This document shows, in pieces, positions 1-5,338 of a DNA stretch of 20,055 nucleotides. This DNA comes from Solimonas sp040377605 (GTDB lineage Bacteria; Pseudomonadota; Gammaproteobacteria; Nevskiales; Nevskiaceae). Positions within the stretch are counted from its first letter, which is position 1. Every line of letters starts with the position of its first letter. A program made the translations under genes and the position numbers. Below the pieces are notes generated by a model, which saw only the letters and a program-made list of their open reading frames with translations, was not told where the DNA came from and ran no database searches. The DNA is taken from positions 1-20,055 of the forward strand of contig JBEIOK010000032.1 in assembly GCA_040377605.1 (NCBI GenBank). The letters are read 5' to 3'.

Positions 1-52
1 CTACGGCGGCACCAACGAGATCATGAAGGAGCTGATCGGGCGCTTCCTGTAG
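1..52 (+). CDS. Acyl-CoA dehydrogenase, C-terminal end (partial)
   Basis: Only the last 16 codons and the TAG stop are in the window, read from base 2. The peptide YGGTNEIMKELIGRFL matches the usual C-terminus of acyl-CoA dehydrogenases, where the (Y/F)GGTNEI(M/Q) segment lies near the FAD/acyl-CoA site at the subunit interface. The family oxidises acyl-CoA to trans-2-enoyl-CoA with FAD and passes electrons to ETF. It sits upstream of and co-oriented with an acyl-CoA racemase, which fits a lipid or branched-acid breakdown cluster extending to the left. The chain-length class cannot be told from this fragment. Confidence 0.85.
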   Translation, partial: YGGTNEIMKELIGRFL

Positions 53-61
53 TCATCAACT

Positions 62-175
62 CCCTCTCCCCATGACGATGGGGAGAGGGTTGGGGTGAGG
101 GGCCAGCGCTCGCCGCGCTGCTCGTCGCGGCAACCCCTCACTCCAGCCCTCTTCCCTCTTCGAGGGGCGAGGGAG
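62..175. repeat. REP-like palindromic doublet between two acyl-CoA genes
   Basis: The first unit is a perfect 12-bp stem (62-73 with 78-89, tetraloop gacg), followed by a G-rich tail ending at 102. The second unit starts at 134 and is an imperfect inverted copy: the reverse complement of 81-102 matches 134-156 with a few changes. It folds on itself around a TTC loop (154-158 with 162-166). Hairpins with CCCTCTCCC arms and a GGGTGAGGGG tail are familiar intergenic repeats in proteobacteria. The arrangement resembles a BIME of two REP units in opposite orientation. It could also act as a terminator or mRNA-stabilising structure for the dehydrogenase gene, but there is no T-tract. Confidence 0.7.
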
Positions 176-215
176 AAATGCGCCGCACTTCGCGCCAACA
201 CCCACCGAGCCTGTC

Positions 216-1364
216 ATGACCAATCCTCTGCTGCGCGGCATTCGCGTACTTGACCTCTCCCGCCTGCTGCCGGGCCCCCACTGCACGATGCTGCTGGCAC
301 AGCTCGGCGCCGAGATCATCAAGATCGAGGAGCCCAACGGCGGCGACTACGCGCGCAGCATGTCCACGGAGATGTTCTCGGTCATCAATCGCGGCAAGCA
401 GTCGCTGACCCTGGACCTGCGCAAACCGGAAGGCGTCGAGATCCTGAAGCAGCTGGTGGCCGACGCCGACGTGCTGCTGGAGTCCTTCCGCCCCGGCGTC
501 ATGGACAAGCTCGGCTGCGGCTACGAGACCCTGAAGGCCGTGAACCCCAAGCTGGTCTACGCCGCGCTGACCGGCTATGGCCAGACCGGCCCCTACCGCG
601 ATCGCGCGGGCCATGACATGAACTACTGCGGTTACGCTGGCGCGCTCGACCAGATCGGCAATGCCGGCGGTGGCGCGGTACTGTCCAACACGCAGATCGC
701 GGACCTCGCCGGCGGCTCGCTGACCTGCGCGGTCGGTATCCTCGCCGCCGTCATCGGCGCCAAGGCCTCGGGCCAGGGCGCATTCGTGGACTCGGCGATG
801 CTCGACGGCACGCTGGCATTGCAGGTCGTGGCTCTTGGCACCTTGCGCACGATCGGCAAAACCCTGCCGCGCGGCCAGGACATGCTCACCGGCGCCATTC
901 CCAACTACCACCTCTACGAATGCGCCGACGGCAAGTGGTTTGCGCTCGGCACGCTGGAGATGAAGTTCTGGCAAAGCTTCTGTTCGCGTATCGGCCGCGA
1001 CGACCTCGCCAAGAAGCCGATGGCGCCCGGCAAGCTCGCCGAGGAGGTCAAGGCCGAAGTCGCGGCGCTGTTCAAGACCAAGACCCGCGACGAGTGGGAG
1101 ACCTTCCTCGCGCCCGCCGATGCCTGCACCAGCGGCATCTACTCGCTGGAGGAAGCCCTGCAGAACGAGCAGGTGCGCGCGCGCGGCCTCGTCGAAAGCG
1201 ATAACGGCAAGCCGGCGATCGGCTCGCCGCTGCAGTTCCGCGACGCCGCGCCGGCAACAACCGGCGCCGCGCCAAAGCTTGGCGAGCACACGGCGCAGAT
1301 TCTTTCCCGCCTGGGCGTCGATCCGGAGCGCCAGCAGGCACTCAAGCGCACGCGGATCTGCTGA
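216..1364 (+). CDS. CoA-transferase family III protein, alpha-methylacyl-CoA racemase type
   Basis: 382 aa, a normal length for the CaiB/BaiF (family III CoA-transferase) fold. The N-terminus has the typical IRVLDLSRLLPGP start and the LGAEIIKIEEP strand. Three positions correspond to the catalytic residues of bacterial alpha-methylacyl-CoA racemase: His133 in GHDMNY, Asp163 in IADLAGGS and Glu248 in LGTLEMKFW. This favours racemisation of 2-methylacyl-CoA esters (2R to 2S) over CoA transfer. The role would be to make branched-chain or sterol-side-chain acyl-CoAs acceptable to stereospecific dehydrogenases, which fits the acyl-CoA dehydrogenase just upstream. The ATG at 216 gives the family's usual N-terminus, though the RBS is weak. 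Some family III CoA-transferases share much of this pattern, so substrate is inferred. Confidence 0.88.
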   Translation: MTNPLLRGIRVLDLSRLLPGPHCTMLLAQLGAEIIKIEEPNGGDYARSMSTEMFSVINRGKQSLTLDLRKPEGVEILKQLVADADVLLESFRPGVMDKLGCGYETLKAVNPKLVYAALTGYGQTGPYRDRAGHDMNYCGYAGALDQIGNAGGGAVLSNTQIADLAGGSLTCAVGILAAVIGAKASGQGAFVDSAMLDGTLALQVVALGTLRTIGKTLPRGQDMLTGAIPNYHLYECADGKWFALGTLEMKFWQSFCSRIGRDDLAKKPMAPGKLAEEVKAEVAALFKTKTRDEWETFLAPADACTSGIYSLEEALQNEQVRARGLVESDNGKPAIGSPLQFRDAAPATTGAAPKLGEHTAQILSRLGVDPERQQALKRTRIC

Positions 1365-1387
1365 TCGACCGGGCGCTGCAACCCTGT

Positions 1388-1418
1388 GGCGGGAACCGTC
1401 CGACAGACTGCTCCCGCC
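1388..1418. terminator. Possible hairpin between convergent genes
   Basis: A 7-bp inverted repeat (ggcggga at 1388-1394 with tcccgcc at 1412-1418, 17-nt loop) lies in the 66-bp gap between the convergent racemase and GST genes. No T-run follows on either strand, so intrinsic termination is unproven. Confidence 0.3.
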
Positions 1419-1430
1419 GCCGTTGTTGGT

Positions 1431-2036
1431 TCAAGCCGCCTGTTCGGCCTTGTGCGCTGCCTGCACCGCCGGTCGCGCACCCGTGTGGGCGTGATAGGCC
1501 TTGAGGCCGGGCCATCGACCCAGATCGATGCCGACGAAGCCGGTCCAGCCCAGCAGTGTGTAGAGATAGGCGTCGGCCACCGTGAATCCATCCGGCATCA
1601 GGGACGTGCGCGTGCCCAGCTGTGCCTGCAGCCACTCGAACTTCTGCGCCAGACGGTTGCCGGCGGCGGCCTTCTCGGCCTCGGTGCTGTCCGGCGTGAA
1701 GAACACGCCGAAGGTCTTGTGGATTTCGGAGTTCAGATAGGCCAGCCACTCCTGCAACCGGTAACGCGCGATTGTGCCGTTGGCGGGCGCGAGCCGGGCA
1801 TCCGGTTTCAAGTCCGCGAGGTATTGCAGGATGGCGGGGCCCTCGGTCAGCACCGCGCCGTCGTCCAACTGCAGGGCCGGCACGTAACCCTTGGGGTTGA
1901 TGCTGTAGAAATCCTGGCCGGATGTCGTGCGGTGCTGGCGAAGATCAACCTTCTCGATGTCATGCGACAGGCCTAGCTCCTGCAGCGTGATGTGTGAAGC
2001 CAGCGAGCAGGCACCGGGGGACAGATACAGTTTCAT
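1431..2036 (-). CDS. gstA: Glutathione S-transferase, beta class (GstA type)
   Basis: 201 aa, close to E. coli GstA. The N-terminal thioredoxin-like domain starts MKLYLSPGACSLASHITL, with Cys10 at the position of the beta-class catalytic cysteine. NPKGYVPAL carries the cis-proline loop, and LTEGPAILQYLAD is the glutathione-binding turn. His106 in SEIHKTFG matches the second active-site residue of GstA. The C-terminal helical domain contains FTVADAYLYTLL. The enzyme is cytosolic and conjugates or exchanges glutathione with electrophiles. The ATG at 2036 is chosen because AGGAGAA lies about 6 nt upstream and it gives the exact family start; the frame stays open for 50 codons further but with non-protein-like sequence. 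It lies 53 bp downstream of, and in the same direction as, nitronate monooxygenase 1, so the two may be cotranscribed. Confidence 0.93.
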   Translation of the reverse strand: MKLYLSPGACSLASHITLQELGLSHDIEKVDLRQHRTTSGQDFYSINPKGYVPALQLDDGAVLTEGPAILQYLADLKPDARLAPANGTIARYRLQEWLAYLNSEIHKTFGVFFTPDSTEAEKAAAGNRLAQKFEWLQAQLGTRTSLMPDGFTVADAYLYTLLGWTGFVGIDLGRWPGLKAYHAHTGARPAVQAAHKAEQAA

Positions 2037-2089
2037 GCGGGTTCTCCTGGGACAGGGGATGGGGAAGCAGCGGGTGTTGCAACGGAGTT

Positions 2090-3166
2090 CTATCGCGACA
2101 TGATCGCCTCGGTTTCGCGCACCAGCGCGGCAAACAGGTCGGTGACGCGATGATGCCGCAGCAGCGGCGCGGCCTGTCCGGCCCACAGCGACATCAGCTC
2201 GGGCTTCGCCTGCGTCACGGCGGCCTTGCGGAAGCTACCGGTGAACCAGCCCTGGATCGGATACGGCAGGATCTCGTCGTCGCGGCCGGCCCAGTCGTCG
2301 ACAAAGCGATTGTGGATGCCACGCGCCAGCCGCCCGCTGAAGGCACGGGTCAGCGTCGTGGTCTTGGCGGCGTCGCTGAACAGGGTGCGCCGGTGCAGGT
2401 CGCTGGTGCCGGATTCGTCGCAGGCCAGGAAGGCCGTGCCGATCTGCACTCCCTGAGCGCCCAGAGCCAACGCCGCGGCGATCCCGCGACCATCGGCGAT
2501 GCCGCCCGCGGCGATCACCGGCGCACGCACGCGGTCGACGATCTGCGGGATCAGCGCGAAGGTGCCGGTCAGCGAGCGTTCCGCGGAGCGCAGAAAGGAC
2601 ACGCGATGGCCGCCGGCTTCCATGCCGCTGGCAACAATGAGGTCAACGCCGGCCGCATCCATCGCCATCGCCTCTTCTAGCGTGGTCACCGCACCGGCCG
2701 TGACGATGCCGCGCTCGCGACAGGCCGCGAGGATTTCCTTCGCGGGAATTCCGAACACAAAACTGAAAACTGCAGGCTTGACGTCGAGCATCGCCTCAAC
2801 CTGGTCCTCGAAGCGCCAGCCATACCGCTCCGGCATCGTCGGTGCTGTCAGCTCCAGCGCGTCGTAGTACGGCTTGAACCGCGTGACGGCGGCGTCGAAC
2901 TGCGCTGGCGTCAGCGCCACGCCCCCTTCATCGTGGTTAGACACCCACAGGTTCAGATTGAAGGGCCTGCTTGTGCGGGCATGCAGCGCGGCGCCCTGCT
3001 CGCGGATCTGCGCGGGTGACAGATGCTGCATGCCGAAGGAACCGAGCCCGCCGGCCTCCGACACCGCGACCAGCATCGCCTCCGACGACAGGCCACTTCC
3101 GAACGGCCCCTGCACAATCGGATAGCGCAGGCCGAGGCGCTCTGTAAGTGCATTGCGCTGCCACAT
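2090..3166 (-). CDS. Nitronate monooxygenase (2-nitropropane dioxygenase family), copy 1
   Basis: 358 aa TIM-barrel flavoprotein. The N-terminus LGLRYPIVQGPFG is the family's first strand, and SEAGGLGSFG follows. GMEAGGHRVSF (181-191) contains His187, at the place of the catalytic/FMN-contacting histidine. AAGGIADGRGIAAALALGA and VQIGTAFLACDES form the FMN phosphate-binding region. Family members oxidise alkyl nitronates such as propionate 3-nitronate with FMN and O2; some relatives are NADH:quinone reductases or enoyl reductases, so the substrate is not certain. It is divergently transcribed from an HxlR regulator 133 bp away, which probably controls it, and is followed by gstA. It differs clearly in sequence from the second family member at 14836-15798. 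Confidence 0.88.
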   Translation of the reverse strand: MWQRNALTERLGLRYPIVQGPFGSGLSSEAMLVAVSEAGGLGSFGMQHLSPAQIREQGAALHARTSRPFNLNLWVSNHDEGGVALTPAQFDAAVTRFKPYYDALELTAPTMPERYGWRFEDQVEAMLDVKPAVFSFVFGIPAKEILAACRERGIVTAGAVTTLEEAMAMDAAGVDLIVASGMEAGGHRVSFLRSAERSLTGTFALIPQIVDRVRAPVIAAGGIADGRGIAAALALGAQGVQIGTAFLACDESGTSDLHRRTLFSDAAKTTTLTRAFSGRLARGIHNRFVDDWAGRDDEILPYPIQGWFTGSFRKAAVTQAKPELMSLWAGQAAPLLRHHRVTDLFAALVRETEAIMSR

Positions 3167-3201
3167 GCCACTGCTCCTGTTCCGTGGATCGGGTATGCGG
3201 G

Positions 3202-3230
3202 ACTATAGGATCTGCAGTTACCAAAAGGAA
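3202..3230 (-). promoter_or_regulatory. Candidate sigma-70 promoter of the nitronate monooxygenase 1 / gstA unit
   Basis: On the minus strand TTCCTT (3225-3230) is separated by 17 nt from TATAGT (3202-3207). The start codon lies 35 nt downstream of the -10. The -35 is a weak match. The spacer and upstream bases overlap the GTTACC / GGAACC half-sites described for the HxlR operator. Confidence 0.4.
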
Positions 3231-3277
3231 CCATATCACTTGCGGGAACCGATAAAATCGGGTTTCCTCACAGTAAC
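3217..3277. promoter_or_regulatory. Candidate HxlR operator region between divergent genes
   Basis: The AT-richer intergenic stretch holds several related half-sites. GTTAC at 3217-3221 is inverted to GTAAC at 3273-3277. GGAACC occurs twice, 18 bp apart (3227-3232 and 3245-3250). A dyad ccgat-aaa-atcgg spans 3249-3261. HxlR proteins bind as winged-helix dimers between divergent genes, so this is the obvious place for autoregulation and control of the neighbour. Which half-sites are used cannot be decided by eye. Confidence 0.4.
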
Positions 3278-3299
3278 CACCCCGTCACCGACGCAGCGC

Positions 3300-3659
3300 A
3301 TGATCAAGGTCCGCAAAAGCAAGGTTGATGTCCCCTGTCAGGGGGAATGCCCGCTGTCGGATTGCATGCGCCTGATCAATGGCGCCTGGGCGCCGCATGT
3401 GATCTGGTACCTGCGCGAGGGCCCGCGTCGTTTCAGTGAGCTGAAGGGCGATATCCGCGCGGTTTCCGCGAAGATGCTCGCGGCGCGACTCAAGCAGCTG
3501 GAAAGCGACGGCGTCGTGCTGCGCCATGTCCTGCAGACCTCACCACCCACCGTGGAGTACTCCCTGACGCCGCTGGGCGCGGAGCTGCAGCCGGCCATCG
3601 CGGCCATCGTCAGCGTCAGCGAGCGGCTGAAGCGCCAGCGCGGCACGCTCAGGCGCTGA
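3300..3659 (+). CDS. HxlR-family winged-helix transcriptional regulator
   Basis: 119 aa, a standard HxlR size. The core CPLSDCMRLINGAWAPHVIW, then LREGPRRFSELKGDIRAVSAKML and LKQLESDGVVLRH, is the family's winged helix, ending with the wing EYSLTPLGAEL. Three cysteines cluster at residues 13, 17 and 22. Several HxlR regulators (YodB, HypR, QorR) sense quinones, aldehydes or disulfide stress through an N-terminal cysteine; a similar redox role here is inference. The ATG at 3300 is preferred because family proteins start about here; the frame is open upstream to 3153, but that part overlaps the divergent gene and its promoter. It probably regulates the divergent nitronate monooxygenase and gstA. 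Confidence 0.88.
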   Translation: MIKVRKSKVDVPCQGECPLSDCMRLINGAWAPHVIWYLREGPRRFSELKGDIRAVSAKMLAARLKQLESDGVVLRHVLQTSPPTVEYSLTPLGAELQPAIAAIVSVSERLKRQRGTLRR

Positions 3660-3692
3660 GCACAGCGCCTGCGGTGCGATCTGGCCCGCCGC

Positions 3693-3708
3693 CTTGCACG
3701 CGTGCAAG
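3693..3708. promoter_or_regulatory. Perfect 16-bp palindrome, candidate operator
   Basis: CTTGCACG at 3693-3700 is followed immediately by its exact reverse complement CGTGCAAG at 3701-3708. With no loop it is better suited to a dimeric repressor site than to an RNA hairpin. It lies in the 123-bp gap between the HxlR gene and the HD-domain gene. The centre TTGCACGCGTGCAA resembles the CG-centred symmetrical sites bound by LacI/GalR-type proteins, but no such regulator is in the window. Confidence 0.45.
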
Positions 3709-3782
3709 CCCCGTTTGCAGCCATCGCGATTCCGCCGGCCTCCATCGTCGGGCATGCTGCCGGTCCCTGCCATGAGGCCGCC

Positions 3783-4319
3783 ATGCTGATCACTTCCCTG
3801 CCCCTGCTGGACGAGCTGCTGCACCAACACGCCGATGCGCTGGGCAAGGACTTCACGGCGTACCGCCATCACAACTATCGCGTCGTCAACTACTGCGCAG
3901 CCCTGTGCTCGCCGACTCCGGAGGCACTGGAGAAGATGGCCATAGCCGCCGCTTTCCATGATCTGGGCATCTGGACCGACCATACCTTCGACTACCTGGC
4001 GCCCTCCGAGCAGCGCGCGATGATGTTTCTGGAGCGCAGCGGGCGGGCGGGCTGGGCAGAGGAGGTCGGCGACATGATCCGCGAGCACCACCGCATTCGC
4101 CGCGCGCACGCCAACGCCGGCTCACTGGCAGAGCCCTTTCGTCGCGCCGACTGGATCGACGTCTCGCTCGGCCTGCTGCGCTTCGGCCTGCCGCAGACCT
4201 TCCTGCGTGAGGTGCGCACCGCTTTTCCGAATGCCGGATTCCATCGGCGCCTGGTGCAGCTGTCGCTGCGCCGTCTGTGCACGCATCCGTGGAGCCCGAT
4301 GCCGATGATGCGCCTGTAG
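3783..4319 (+). CDS. HD-domain protein (putative metal-dependent phosphohydrolase)
   Basis: 178 aa. It shows an HD signature: His29/30 in YRHHNYRVVNYC, His59-Asp60 in AAAFHDLGIWTD, His102/103 in REHHRI and Asp123 in FRRADWIDVSLG. Together these are the H...HD...H...D metal ligands of the HD superfamily. Family members hydrolyse phosphate esters or nucleotides; no extra domain (GYP, PAS, RelA) tells which substrate. Cytosolic, no signal peptide. The ATG at 3783 is chosen because it gives a compact HD domain; an in-frame ATG at 3702 would add 27 residues that overlap the palindrome and do not look like protein. The rof-like gene begins 10 nt after the stop, so the two are likely cotranscribed. 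Confidence 0.75.
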   Translation: MLITSLPLLDELLHQHADALGKDFTAYRHHNYRVVNYCAALCSPTPEALEKMAIAAAFHDLGIWTDHTFDYLAPSEQRAMMFLERSGRAGWAEEVGDMIREHHRIRRAHANAGSLAEPFRRADWIDVSLGLLRFGLPQTFLREVRTAFPNAGFHRRLVQLSLRRLCTHPWSPMPMMRL

Positions 4320-4329
4320 GGACCGAGCC

Positions 4330-4593
4330 ATGTCCGAGCCCTATGCACCGATTTCCTGCGCGTTGCACGACTACCTGGAAATCGCCTGCCAGTTTCGCTA
4401 CCGGCTGCAGATCGAGCTGAGCGATGGCCGTCACCTCCACGCACAGGCGCTGGACACCGAAACTGCAGCCAGCAAGGAAGAGTTCCTCATCGTCGTCGAT
4501 GACCACGGCGCTCATCTGCGCGTACGTCTGGATCACCTGCGCGCCATCACCCCGCTGACGCCGGACGCGCGCTTCCACACCGTGCGATTCTGA
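4330..4593 (+). CDS. rof: Rho-binding antiterminator (Rof/YaeO family)
   Basis: 87 aa, like E. coli Rof (84-86 aa). The opening YAPISCALHDYLEIACQFRY follows the Rof pattern Y-x-PI-x-C-x(3-4)-D-x-LE-x-AC. The rest (LQIELSDGRHLHAQALD, then EEFLIVVDD and LRVRLDHLRAITP) fits the Sm-like beta barrel that binds the RNA-binding domain of Rho. Rof blocks Rho from loading on RNA and so inhibits Rho-dependent termination. The gene follows the HD-domain gene after 10 nt with ATG at 4330. Identification rests on remembered similarity to E. coli Rof, strong over the first half. Confidence 0.85.
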   Translation: MSEPYAPISCALHDYLEIACQFRYRLQIELSDGRHLHAQALDTETAASKEEFLIVVDDHGAHLRVRLDHLRAITPLTPDARFHTVRF

Positions 4594-4623
4594 CCCCGTC
4601 GCCGGCATCGGCCGTGCCGCTCG

Positions 4624-4640
4624 ATAGAATGCGGCCAATG
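4624..4640 (+). promoter_or_regulatory. Putative -10 placing the start site at the DUF305 gene's ATG
   Basis: TAGAAT (4624-4629) is followed by GC-rich GCGGCCA and then ATG at 4638. Transcription starting 7-8 nt after the -10 would begin at or next to the start codon and yield a leaderless or nearly leaderless mRNA. There is no Shine-Dalgarno sequence before this ATG and no convincing -35. Confidence 0.4.
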
Positions 4641-5288
4641 CACGCCTCCATCCGAATCTCGCTACTGGCCACTTGCGCCGCCGCCCTGGGCCTGCTGGCC
4701 GGCGCCGCTCTGACCTGGATCGTGGCGCGACCGGCACCGGTGCATGCCCCCGGGCCGATCGATATCGGCTTTGCCCAGGCCATGAGCCTGCATCATCAGC
4801 AGGCGATTGCCATGGCACAGCTGCTGCTTGAGGGCGCGCCGACCCCGCTGGCCCCGCTGGCGCGCGGCATCGCCGGTACGCAGCTGCTGGAGCTCGGCGA
4901 GATGCGCGGCTGGCTGCGCCTGTGGGGCGCGGCGCCGCTGCCGCCGACCACGAGCATGGACTGGATGCGGCTGGGCAACGCCCCACCCGACGAGGCCCTG
5001 CTGCAGTACCTGCTCGACTGCCAGCGCTCGCCCACGGGCATGTCGGGCCTGGCGACCGACGCCGAAATCCAGAAGCTGCGGACACTGACGGGGCGCGAAC
5101 GCGATGCACATTTCCTGAAGCTGATGCTTGCGCACCATCAGGGCGGGCTGCCGATGGCACGCTTTGCAGCGACGCAGGCTGCCGTGCCGATCGTGCGCGA
5201 GCTGGCGACACGCGTAGTCCTGGAGCAGTCCCAGGAGATCGTCATGATCCTGCGCACCCAGCAGGCCATGGCGGCGACGGCTGAGTAG
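4638..5288 (+). CDS. DUF305-domain protein, membrane-anchored
   Basis: 216 aa. Residues 7-30 form an N-terminal hydrophobic segment (signal anchor or uncleaved signal) directing the rest to the periplasm. The DUF305 hallmarks are two His-His motifs in four-helix-bundle context: FAQAMSLHHQQAIAMAQLL (His52-His53) and FLKLMLAHHQGGLPMA (His166-His167). The ferritin-like fold often occurs near copper or metal genes, but its function is unproven. ATG 4638 is chosen; an in-frame ATG at 4629 overlaps the candidate -10. The gene starts 44 bp after rof and is followed after 50 bp by the LVIVD lipoprotein gene, so two surface proteins sit side by side. Confidence 0.82.
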   Translation: MHASIRISLLATCAAALGLLAGAALTWIVARPAPVHAPGPIDIGFAQAMSLHHQQAIAMAQLLLEGAPTPLAPLARGIAGTQLLELGEMRGWLRLWGAAPLPPTTSMDWMRLGNAPPDEALLQYLLDCQRSPTGMSGLATDAEIQKLRTLTGRERDAHFLKLMLAHHQGGLPMARFAATQAAVPIVRELATRVVLEQSQEIVMILRTQQAMAATAE

Positions 5289-5295
5289 CATGCCG

Positions 5296-5310
5296 GCCGA
5301 TATACTCGGC
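5296..5310 (+). promoter_or_regulatory. -10 element inside a dyad upstream of the LVIVD lipoprotein gene
   Basis: TATACT (5301-5306) is a good sigma-70 -10, and the inverted repeat gccga-tatac-tcggc (5296-5310) is centred on it. A repressor bound here would cover the -10. The -35 region (5278-5283) is poor, which would suit an activator-dependent or weak promoter. The ATG follows 32 nt after the -10, with a GGGGGGAG ribosome binding site. Confidence 0.45.
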
Positions 5311-5338
5311 ACATATCAAGTCGTCTGGGGGGAGCCTC

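Noticed and set aside
138..1289. Long minus-strand open frame (383 codons) opposite the racemase gene
   Set aside because: The plus-strand frame has a complete CaiB/BaiF domain with catalytic residues; the opposite frame has arginine-, alanine- and glutamine-rich low-complexity sequence, normal in GC-rich DNA.
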